From: Phylloscopus collybita | Lineage: Eukaryota; Chordata; Aves; Passeriformes; Phylloscopidae | Length of the DNA: 64,000 nucleotides | Direction of reading: 5' to 3' | Assembly: GCA_027886175.1 (NCBI GenBank) | Contig: JAJNNQ010000137.1 | Coordinates: 6,824,001-6,888,000, forward strand | Shown: piece after piece, positions 27,401-39,400 of the stretch | How the letters are laid out: every line of letters begins with the position of its first letter | Numbering within the stretch: position 1 is the first letter of the stretch | Program-made: the position numbers and the translations under genes | Notes under the pieces: generated by a model | Seen by the model: the letters and a program-made list of their open reading frames with translations, nothing else | Database searches by the model: none | What the model was told of the DNA's origin: nothing

Positions 27401-30400
27401 TGTGCCCTCTCGTGGTAATTTCTGTTACAGGTTGGTGATGACACAAATTTGCTTCATCACTACCTTCAGCCTTAACATGCTTTGAGGAATGTAATTTCCA
27501 AGTGCTCTCCCCTGCCTCCTGTATGGTTGGAAAACGTGGTGATCTAGTTGCAAAACCTAGTCCCTAAGTTCTCTGCTATTTCCATCTATGGTTAGGTGGT
27601 GATCTTCAAATGACATGGTCCTAATCTATTCTTCACAGTCAAAAGGTCTTCAGATTTCTTCCTTGTAATAGTTTTAGGAAGTTTTTGAAGAATTAGTTAC
27701 TGACTATAGCATCTGCTCTCACCGATGGTTGCAAATGCTTGGGGACCTCTAGCTGTGCTCACAGTGGGAATGGAAATATTGCAAAATTATCTGGCAAGAG
27801 AAAAAATTGGGCCAGTGTTGTAAGGAAGTTCCTACAGGATTAGAGTGGTTTTGTTCCTTATCAAGTGAGAAGATATTTCCATGCTTGGTAAACTGTATAA
27901 ATTTCTTTTCGAAGGGGTGAGGGTTTGAGGGAATCATAGAATGGTTTGGGTTGAAAGGACCTTAAAGATCATCTTGTTTCAACCCTTGTGCCATGGGTAG
28001 GGAATTTTCCACTAGACCAGTTTGCTCAAAGCCCCATCCAACCAGGCCTTGATTGCTCCCAGGGTTGAAATATTCATGACTTTTCTGGGTGACTTGTTCC
28101 AGTGTCTCACCATCCTTAGAGTAAAAAACTTGTCCTAATAATTGTCCCTGCATACACTGAATCAGTGAGTTTCAGTGTGACAGTATAAGCATAGCTAGTA
28201 TTTCCCTTGTTCCCCTGCTTCATTTCAGGGGAAGGTTCATGCAGACTCCATTAAGAGCTTGATTTTTCATTGTCATTGTATAATTTCCTGCTGACTCATT
28301 TTAGCCTCCAGATTTCAAGCTTGTTACGTTTGTTTCCAGGGACCATTTGCTAGTTTGATATCCTGTTTCTCACCTTTTCTTTTAGAGGAGGGATCCAGTG
28401 CATGCACAGAGCGACCTCCATGCACGAGCAAAGACTTTTTCCAGATCCATACCCCATGTGATAAGGAGGGAAAAGTAAGTAGAAGGCATGATTCTATTTT
28501 TCAGCTCACTGACCTTATTGCTATCTTTGCATTTGAAAACAAGGTAGTTCTTTTTAGGAATCCATTTCTCAATTACTTTTCCAATTTTGCTACCAGTATT
28601 GAATCTGAGGCTTTGGGCTTGTCCTTTGCCTGCCCTTCATCCCTGTGTAAGAATCTTCCAGATATGGGTCTGCTTAAGGGATGTGTTTTGGTGAGATGAT
28701 AAGCTTCTTGCACTTTTGATGGGTCTGATGGGGTCACTGGGGTTACTTCCATACTTCCATGCTGCTGGAACATAGGATGAAGTACTGTCCCAGCATAAAA
28801 CCATCTCTTTAGTTGTTAATAACCTTTCTGGCATACTTTAAGCTTGTGATGACTGTCCCAGCAGTGCCTAGGCATAATTCAGGTGATACCATAGCCCAGG
28901 AGCATTGAATATGACCATCTCTTATTTCAGGTGGAAGAGTGTTTGACTGCATAATGTGATGTGTGTCATGTCCCTTGGTTTTAGCATCAAAGAAGAGCCT
29001 GTGGTCGGGTCAAATAGTGGTACATACACAGCCTGGAGTGTTCATGTACAGCAGCTTAGCTGCTGGTAATGTGCTTATCCCATAGGATGTCTCAAATCAC
29101 CTGGATTCTCGAGACATTGTTTCACTCAGAGACCTGAGATCCACTTGGTCTCTCATAGAGAGACCTGCTGGTGGAGCAGCCTGGTTTTGTCCTAGCAGTC
29201 AAGTGGGATTTTTGGAGGAATGTGGAGAAGAAAATCCTAAATTACTGTTACAGGAAGCCCACAGAGTTGTGGACACATGGTCAGGCCTGTTTTGTCACTT
29301 TCCTTTCCCATCTCTCTTAGATCACATCTCTCAGATGGAATTGCAAAACGTCAAATTCCCTAACATCTGTATATTCCTGGCCTAATGTTTGCTGGCAGGG
29401 TGGAGTATTTTGGAGTCTCGTGATCAGTGAGTTCCAAAATGCAGCTGAGAGCTCGTATGCTTTGATAACAAAGCATCAGTGAGTTTAGCCCCAGAGCTGC
29501 CAGGCTCTGCAACCTGGTCTTGACTCACTGATTTCTGCTCTGTTAACTGTCTCTAATGACCCAAGAAATTAGCAGCAGTGGTCATGGCTGCACCCCCAGG
29601 TATTACTTTAATTGCAGCCTCCTGCAGATTGTTCTGCCACTGCTCTGTGTGGTCCAAGTCTCCCTGACACTGGAAAAGTTGCTGTTATTTGACCCTTTTC
29701 CTGCCTTTTCACTGGCCTTCCACTTTACTGATGGATATCATTGGAATGCAAAGTGGGTTTTTCTGCAGACACCCTTCACTGTCCAGTTGCAATGACAGCA
29801 GCAGGTGTCACAGGCACACAGACCCTGGCTGAGTTTTCAGGATTGGTTTCCCTGCTCTGCACCTCTGGAAATCGGTCCAGGTTTGCTGTACTCCCCAGCC
29901 ATCTCTCCATGTGAGGCAGCTCAATGAGAGGGCCTGACTCTGCAGGCTATCTTCAGGAGAACAGTGGCTGTAAAGGACCAGCTTATTGATCCATGGTTGC
30001 TAAAAAAAGTCAGGTTTTCACTGAACAATATGTTGTTGTCTCCATTCTGCTGTCCCACTCCATGTGTAGAAGGGGCCTCTGGAGATTTAGGCACTTGACC
30101 CTTGACTTTTCATCTACCTGTTGATTCAAAAATCCCAGGCTGAGTGCTTCAGCCCCAGTCTCAGAACCCCTCAACCACAAGGCTACAGGCACCCTCTGAC
30201 CCTCTTCTCCCTGCTCAGATGCAGTAGGATTCCTGTGGTGTGCAGTGTGTCTGGGCTCTGGGCAACCACACAGGTGCTTTGCCAGCTCCTGAGCCTTTCT
30301 ATTTTTAACACTGTGCACCGTGATGCTGCTGGAGCATTTCTGGGGTGATTCTCCAGAAAATCCTCCAAGTGTTCAGGGGCAGGAAGGACAGGCTGATCCA

Positions 30401-33400
30401 TAGGAAGAGGTGCCACTCTGGCAGCAGGAGCAGTCCCTCAGTGCTTGAGCAAAGCAAGCAAAGCAGACCCTGTGCCGGTGACCAGATTCAACCAAGGTGG
30501 CCAGACAAGTCCATGGAGTTAAGGCACAACCATTGTCAAGCTGGGACATTGTGTTTGTGGGTCAGTCAGGGTGTGAGTCAGCCAGGAAACATGACCTGGC
30601 ACAGGCATGGCTGCAACAAAGCACAGGCAGGGATGGAGAGTGAGAGCCTCAGCTCAGTTGGAGCTCCCAGGAGCCAGGGCCCAAGCCTGGACTGAGGCTT
30701 CTTCCAGCTCATTTTTTGAAACAGTTTGAAGAAGGATCAATACTTCTTCAAGTGCTCTGTGTTACCAGAGGGCTAACCCTGAGTGCAGGCAGCTCAACGC
30801 CCGGGGTGACAGGGGGTCTGGATCAAATGCAGAAGGTGAAATCTCCTTTACTTGAGCCTCCAACCTCAAAGGTCCCTGATTGCTGGGTCCAAAGGAATCT
30901 AGGAAGTACCTAGAGTGGGAGGACAGGTTAAACTCTTACCAGTTGGGTTTCTCAGCTGTGGAACTCAGCTAAGTTTCATCTTGAGATATAAAACCCTTTC
31001 AGAGAGAGACAAAGTCAGATGAAATTTGAAACACAACTTCGTGGGTGATGCATCTCACCTAATCCTTCTCCTGAAGACAGAAACTTCTGTCCTCAAAGGG
31101 GGATGATGATGAAGAGGTGATACTGTTGTGTATGGTAACACCCTGGACTGACTCACGTTAGTGTTCATCAGCTGCTCCTTAATGTGATGATGAGGGATTG
31201 GAGGGGCAGGGGAAAGCTCCTGCACGGTTTTGACATTTTCTCAATAGGTGAAAAATGGCAGGAGAGAAATTTGGGACTTTTCAAAGAACAGGCCAGTATG
31301 AGTTAAAAATGCAGAACTTGTGGTTCTCTCTGCTAACAGATGCTTTCCCAATAAAGAACTTCTATACTGATGCCTTATCAGGCTGACCTGAAACAGAGAC
31401 TGGACAGAGCTAGAGAATGAAGTAGGTATTTATTGAAAGGCCTCCAGGATCCATCTTGGGCAGGACAGGAGCCTGACCAAGGCTGCACCCAGGATGGACT
31501 AAAAGGAGTCACAAAAAATCGCTGACTGATCACGAGATCTTACATTTTTATAAGTTTTGGTCCATTTGCATGTTGGGGTTTAATTGTCCAATTACAGCTT
31601 CAGGTTGTGAGGTCTCATCCTTCTTGTTTTCTCTCTTCAGTCCACCCGTGTTTATGCTTTTTGGGCTGAAAGTTGTCCGTGGTCTTCATCAGGAAAAGGA
31701 TTTGTTTTGTCTACGTACTCTGTGAAGAGAACTCTCTAGCACTTAATATGAGGCTCAGAACTACACCTCTAGGCAGCACAGAATCTGAAAATATGAAAGC
31801 TAAATCTTAAGGCATCAATTATTATTTTGTTATTTTAAGGCAGAAATTATATTTTGTGTTATTGTGGTTAAAATGTAGAGATTGCATATCTAGTTAGAAT
31901 TATTTATCTAATGTTCCTCAGAACTGCTTGCATGGGGAAATTTACTAATTAAATAGGAATTAAGTTTACTAATTAAATAGGAACTCTACTAATTAAATAG
32001 AAAATTTACTAGTTCAATCATAATTGTTTTAAGCTTCACATTTTTGTCTTGTTCCTAAAGTCTGATATCTTGGAATCTCCTGTGAACCCAGTCACTTCTG
32101 TTGCCCTTACTCATGCTTCTCTTTATTGTCCTGCATGTGCAAGGTCTGGTTTTGGCCTCAAATGATGGGAATACCCTAATTTAGGTTAGGGTATCAAGGG
32201 GGACCTTCATTGATGCATCTAGTCCTAAAACTCCACAGTGCACTGTGTAAGCTCAGTGTCTCCTCCTTCCAGACTCAGATCATGTACAAGTGGATTGAAC
32301 CCAAGATCTGCAGAGAGGATCTCCCTGATGCATTGACCCTGCCTCCTTCTGGAGAGAGACAGGACTGTCCACCCTGCAATCCTGGCTTTTACAACAACGC
32401 CTCATCCTCCTGTACTCCCTGCCCAGCAGGCACATTTTCAGATGGGACACAGGGTAGGAGTCTGCAATACAATTTCATGTCTCCAAAGGCAGTCATCTGT
32501 TTGCATGTGACTTAGTTTAGTGACACATCATCATAAGCCAGTATTCATTTTGTGTTAAATACTTGTTAAATAACATTGGAGAGCAGGATGTGGATATCTG
32601 TTTTCTCTCCTGAGTCCTTTCTTATCAGGGATTGTTGCTCTGAGTTGACCTGCTGTGTTCTGGATGCATTTCTTGGCTGATATAAACATCCTGGGAGTTA
32701 TTTTAAGGGATTCTGAGACGGGAATCAGAACTTTTACAGTCAGCAATTCCTCCTCAACCATTCTCCTGTCCATGCCAATTTTTTTCCTGTGAAAACTTCA
32801 TTTTAAGCCCAGTCAGGTGAATACCCTGACAACATTGTCTAGCCTAAACTCTGGCTTGCTGATTCTAAGATGAATTGGCCCAACAGTCTCCTGCAGCATT
32901 TTGTGAGAACTCTTGTTTATGAAACCTTCTTCTGTATCTATTAAAAAGTAAGTGTGACTTGGGGGAACCAGTTGCAGATGACTTACCACAAGGTTGTGAT
33001 CTACAGTTTATAAAATGGTGGTCTCACTTCCACTCTCCTCATCGTGATAAATCTTTGACTGTTTAACTACAAGTAAATAAATTATTTTCTTTGCTTATTA
33101 TTTGCACCAGAGAGTAAAAAAGCAATATTTTATGTTCTTCAAGACACTGTTTGACATGTGCCTTGTCTGTGTGATATCCTTTTCTGCCTTCTCACCCTTA
33201 GAGTGCAAAGCCTGCCCTGCTGGGACTGAGCCAGCTCTTGGGTTTGAGTACAAGTGGTGGAACATCCTGCCAGCAAACATGAAGACATCTTGCTTTAATG
33301 TTGGCAACTCAAAGTGTGATGGGATGAATGGTGAGCCAAACTCCCTGTGCTGTGGGCCCTGTCTCCTGCATGGATCCCTGTTGTAATGGAGCACCCATCA

Positions 33401-36400
33401 AAATCAGCGTGCTCTGGGCTGCATGACTCACAGCACAGTTTCCTCCCTTTCCTTTAGTTGCACCAGGCTTAAAATTTCCTGTGGGAAGCAAATTTACAGT
33501 ATCACAAAGAAATAAAAAAATCTCTTCCTGCAGAAGAGTGCAGGAGCTGCAGCTTATGTGAAGTCCCCTCAGCAACTGGCTTTATCCCACCACTGGCTTT
33601 AATGCATCTTCAGATGCATTCATATCCCCATTGAAAAAAGCATTGTTTTGTCTTCTCCCTAGTGCATCTAATTTTCTGTTTTGTGATAACTACGCCCATC
33701 GAGGTCACACATAATTCTTTTGAAAAACTTAATTACAGTCTGTGATTTTATTCGTTCAGCACTCAGAGCTTTCTCTTTGCACATGTGCTAAAATTGCAGC
33801 AGAGAGCAGTCACAGCTCACTGGTGAAAATGATCCTGTTTGGGACTCCTCCAGCTTTCTCTGACAGATTTTCCTCAGTCTGATCCACCCTGTCAGACTGA
33901 TGTAACTCAAGCTTTGAATTATGTGTGTTGAGCAGAGGGGAACTGAAGTATGTGCTTAACATTTAACACATAGATTCACTGATTCATCTGTTTTAAGGCT
34001 GAAAGATACCAGATGGATCATCCCCCTTGAGCTGCACAGCACAGGTCAGGGAATATCAATTGCTTTGCTGATTTGAAAGGTGACAATTGCCTCTAAAATC
34101 AGCAGCTCATACAATTGCTGAAATTTTTCATCCAAAAGCATCATGGTATTGTTCTGTAGTTTATATCAGGCATCTTTAAAATACACTGAAATACTGAATT
34201 GTTTAAAAATTATGGTGACATTGATTTCTTTTGCCACCCATTTATTGATTTTTTTTTTCTTTTTCTCTCCTGTGAAGGTTGGGAGGTGGCTGGTGATCAC
34301 ATCCAGAGTGGGGCAGGAGGCTCTGACAATGACTATCTTATCTTGAGCCTGTACATCTCAGGATTTAAGTAAGGAATAGGATATTCTTTATCTTTTTATT
34401 TCTGTCTCTTATACCTCTTTCACACTATCCCAGGGATGATCTGAGTCTTCCTTTCTGAAGTGGGATAATGTAATGAATAAGAGACAAGAGGAATCTTGAG
34501 TTTTATTCCCATGTCCCCGGTTTATCCACTGAGGCAGGCAAGCAGGTGAGACCTTGGGCTTTAGCAGTATTTGCTTCAGCCCAAGATACAGCCAGTTGGC
34601 TGTCTGGAAACTGAGGAAAGATGTTGCTACCTCTGTGTTTCTAAGTTATTCCACAGTAACCAGCTGAACCTGTCATGAGGTGGATATTAGAGCCTGCCCT
34701 CAAAGTATTTTAGTGAAACCCAAGTTACTTTGCCCTGTGGCTCCAGGCAGCCTGGGCAGTCTATGCTTTCCTTGGAGCCAACAGGGAGATGCAGGAGAAT
34801 GGGTATCCCACTACTCCTGGACCCTCAGACAGGCTGAAATACCTGCATGAGGTGCTTGTGTCTCTGTCAAGAGCGTGAGCTTAGACTCCTAGCTCAGACC
34901 AGGTGCTGAATGTTAAGACCAGTTAGGTGTGGAACCTTTGTCTCCCTTTATTGTTTTTCAGCTGAGGTAGATGCAATTACATTGGTGTAAATCACTTGAA
35001 GTATGTAATGTGTTTTAATAATAAGGTTCCCTACCAAGATGGTCAAATTTGGGTGTTCATTGTAAGGAGGGAACTGTACTAAAGAACTTAGACATTTAAA
35101 AAATGACCCTGCTACACCCAATACTCAGTGCAGAGGCTCCTGCCATTCTGCAAGCACAGGTTTTCTGTGACAGGACTTCGATGATTTCACTTTACAAAAA
35201 GGAGTTTGAAGGATTGACTGCTGCCTGTCTGGAGAGCAGTGTGTAAATATTTTGTTCCTTCTCTGTTAAACAGACCTCCAACATCAGTGACGGGAGCAAC
35301 TGGGTCAGAACTCGGACGGATTACTTTTGTTTTTGAGACCATCTGTTCAGCAGATTGTGTGCTGTACTTCATGGCAGTAAGTGAGACCTCTTTCTCCATG
35401 ACTGAGGACTGAGCCTGGTATTCCACATGTGACTTTAAAAACCAGCATAGGTGTGGTTAGTTGCATTTGGTTTGTTATGATTAAGCATGGCATTAGTTTA
35501 ATGCCATGAATGAACATTTAATGAATGACCTAGTGAAGTTCCTCCATCACGTGAGTTGGGAACCGTTCCTGGCTGTCTGCTTATTCTAAACGTAATCACT
35601 GGACACTAAGGAGCCAATTTTCCCCTTGTTAAACTGACTGATGAAAATATCAGTCTCTCTTGTGCTGTTGAGTTAGCATCTAGTAACAGAGTGACAAGTC
35701 AAGATGTGGGACAGAGGGATGGGAGGAGGGCAGTTTGGAAATTTAGACTTGATTCTGTCAATGACCTGGAGGATCAGTAGGGCAGCAGACAGATGTTTGT
35801 TCAAAAGTCCATTAGCTGAGGAAGGCAAATGGATCTACTACAGCGCCCTTGCTGCTTGCATTGAAAGGGGAAGCCAGTTCTGTTTTGTATTTAGTGGTTC
35901 TTTAAAGGAACCTGCTCTCAATTTAAAAAGAATTGAGTGGAAATTAGATGGCAATTTAAGAGTCTGAAAATTTGTCTGTTGTGCAAAACAAAATAAGCAT
36001 GTTTGCTTTATTAAATGTTAAATGCAATTCTGGAGTCCTTTTTATATGCTAATCTCTACATCATAAAACATTGGTGCTTAGTGTAGTATGACCACACTTT
36101 TTGTTCTCTCTTTGTTTTTTTTTTTTTAATTATGCCCATTTTGTAGGATATTAATCGAAAAAATACCAATGTGGTGGAATCATGGGAAAGAAGTAAAGAA
36201 AGACAATCCTACACTCACATCATCACCAAAAATGCTTCCTTCACATTCACCTGGGCCTTTCAGAGAATAAATGAGGGCCAAGATGTAAGTACTTCTTCAT
36301 GTGTGGGGCTTTACAACACAGCATTCCTTGGACACTCACTGCCAGAACTCTTGCCCTCTGTTGAAGCTCACAGGTCTCTCTCTCATAAGGGGTGAGTGGC

Positions 36401-39400
36401 TCTCACCACAGAGCAGCCCCTGGGAGGCAGCTGTGATCCATGAGGAAGGACAGAGCCGTGGGTCATGCAGCTGATCCCTGAGCTGGTGCACAGAGGTGTG
36501 GGTGGTGTCCTGGTATAACTGGCAAGGGTCGTGCAGGAACGAGGCAGGGAGTGCATCAATGAGGCTGCGTGGTGCTCTTGCAAGCAAGAGACCCCTCCTT
36601 TATTTTTCTGACTCCTTTTGTACATTTTACAAATTGCCCACCCCAGAGGTGGGACCCTTGGGAACCACTGGTCATTTTCCAGAGACCATCACCGAAGCCC
36701 CTCCTCTGGGAACAGATGTGGGCGCTTCGGTAATTTACTGAACATGACCTTGTGCTTCAAGACCGTGCCTGGGAATAGAGTTCCCAAAACCAAAACAAGC
36801 AGGCACGAGAGCATGGCAACATCCTGGTGCCTTGGTGTGGTGACACCGGGGTGGTTTCTCTGGCTCTCGTTCCAGAGCAGACAGTTCATCAATGACATGG
36901 CCAAGATCTACTCCATCACGGTGACCAACGCGGCCGACGGCGTCGCCTCCTCCTGCCGGGCCTGCGCGCTGGGCTCCCAGCAGTCGGGCTCGTCCTGCGT
37001 GCCCTGCCCGCCAGGGCACTTCATCGAGAAGGAGACCAGCCAGTGCCAGGAGTGTCCGGCCGGCACCTTCCTGTCCATCCACCAGGTGTACGGCAGCGAG
37101 GCCTGCATCCCGTGTGGCCCTGGCAGCAAGAGCACCAAGGTACCCAACCCAAGCGTTCCTGGCAGTGCTCATTGACCCTGGAAGCTCTCCAAGGGCTGCT
37201 TCTGGTGCTTTCCTACAGGCATGTGCCTTGTGAGCGCTGGAGTGCAGCCAAAGATGTCACTAGTCTAATTTCTGTTTGTAAGTAATCGGATAAAAGTGAC
37301 AACAGCAGCTCAAAAAAGTTAATTTCAAGAAGCTGTACTGTGGACACTGTACAAACAGGGCAAGTATCTACATCACTTCCACTAAAATTATCCCAGTTGA
37401 CTGATCTTTTAAACTCAGGACTTCCTCAGCTGGATGATGTTTCTGGACCTTTAGAAACCTGTAACATGTTCCTTTTACGTTAAGCTGTAAGCATAAGTAA
37501 TCATTCATCATGTTCAAGGAGCTGCACAGGTACTGGAAAATGGCTCCAGTTTGTTTGTATTCTGCCTGTCTTCAGCTGCATTCATATCCTGCCCTTGTTT
37601 CTTGAGCTGTTTCTTGTGTTTCCTTTACAAAGTGCAAGTGTAACCAAGGCTGTGTTTTGGCCTGTTTACATAGGGCTTTAAGCTGGAACATTGGGATCCT
37701 AAAAGCACTCAGAACAAAACAAAGCAAATTGCATTCTCTTGGCTAATGCAGCAGACAACAGAAAAACCAGGCTTAGGGAACATTTTAGTCCTGATATGTG
37801 ATTGCAAGGGACTGAAATGAGAATGGGAATTATCTCAAGGGAAAGATCAGTTACAAGAATAGGACAGAGCTCCCCTTCACAGGGGAAGAAGTCCTGTCTG
37901 CACCCATGCTTTAATTCCAAGGAGAAAGGTTTGCTGCTCATCCATAACTGCTCTTTAATGGATGCTTCTGCCTTGCAGGACCACTCTGCCTGCTTCAGTG
38001 ATTGCCTGTTGTCCTATGTCAAGGATAACCAGAGCCTGAATTACAATTTTAGCAACCTCAGCCAGGTGGGCTCGTTGATGAGTGGACCTAGCTTCACTTC
38101 CCGAGGGACCAAGTTCTTCCACTTCTTTAACATCAGCCTGTGTGGGAATGAGGTGAGCTCAGCTGGGGTTGAGGGTTGGGAGGATGAACCAAATTGTTGC
38201 TTGTGTTGATGCTCTGGGGTAACACTGAGACAGGACAAAGACTCCCTTTCAGCTGAGTTGTCACCAGCACTGTGCAAACGCTTCCCTTTGGACCTTACTT
38301 TGCAGTGCAGGAGGAGCAGCCAGGTGATTTTCCAGAGCAGAGATACTGTGTTATATGCCAGAAATAAAGCCCAGAAGAAAATTCCTGTCACATCCCTGCT
38401 TTTTCTTTCTTGTGCCTTTAAGTCACTTGCATCATGACCCTGACCTGTGTGTGAGCTCACCAAGGAGCTCAAATGAAGAGTTTGAGTCTTTCAGCCAGCA
38501 GCTGCTTTCCACGTGTCCCTCATGGCTTCACTGGAGATGTTGTATGCAGAGCCCCTGCTCACCCTGCTCTCTGCCAGTGGTCAGGATGCCTAGTGCTGAC
38601 TTTGCAGTCTTGGACAATGCTAGAAAAATGTGTTTAGTCTGTGAGTTAAACAGGCTCTGTCTGGGGCTTGGACTGAACCAGAGCATGCTGTCACACACGT
38701 AAATTGACTTTCAGAGCAGCACCAGTGTTGTGCATTGTCCCATGAAAGCCAACATGTGTAATTAACAATAATGTTCAGCCCTGTAAAGTTCTGAAGTCAT
38801 TTTGCCATGTACCAAATGATTTGCATGAGTTAAGACAAATGAGTAGTCACATTTCTTTACAGCATTTTGCATAGTTTTTGGCTTCAGTGTGTGTTTAACT
38901 ACCACCTGGATTAGAGCTGTTGACAGCTAGATCCACAAACACACAGATAGGCTCTCTCCTCTGATGATCTGGTCTTCACTTTCCCAAACTTCTACACCCT
39001 ACTACTACAGTACAACCAACCATATGATTGGGTGGTGAGTTCTTGACATTTTGTTAGGAAAACTGGGTCTGGTGATTTGTCTTCCATTGCTGTTGCTCTG
39101 ATTCTAGCACAGATCTTGACATAATACATTAAAGTAGTCTTGAAGGCTATATATCTGTTTAGGGATTTCATGTATTTGTGCTTTGAAAATATTTTATCTG
39201 GATTAAATCCCAAATAGAGAGGTATTCTACAGTATATTATTTAAAGGCAAGGGAAATAGGGTTTTCCTTTGCAAGTCATTTTACTGTGCTCTGCAAGTAA
39301 ACACTGTGCTGTCAAGATAAACAAAGAAGAGTGCTCCACAGTACAGATTTCTGATAAGACACCTGCCAGAGGTGACATTGTATTTCTGAGTCTGTACAAG

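Noticed and set aside
36735..37172. Minus-strand 145-codon open frame over exon 14
   Set aside because: An antisense shadow of the GC-rich sense exon; GC-rich DNA has few stops. The sense strand matches ELAPOR2.
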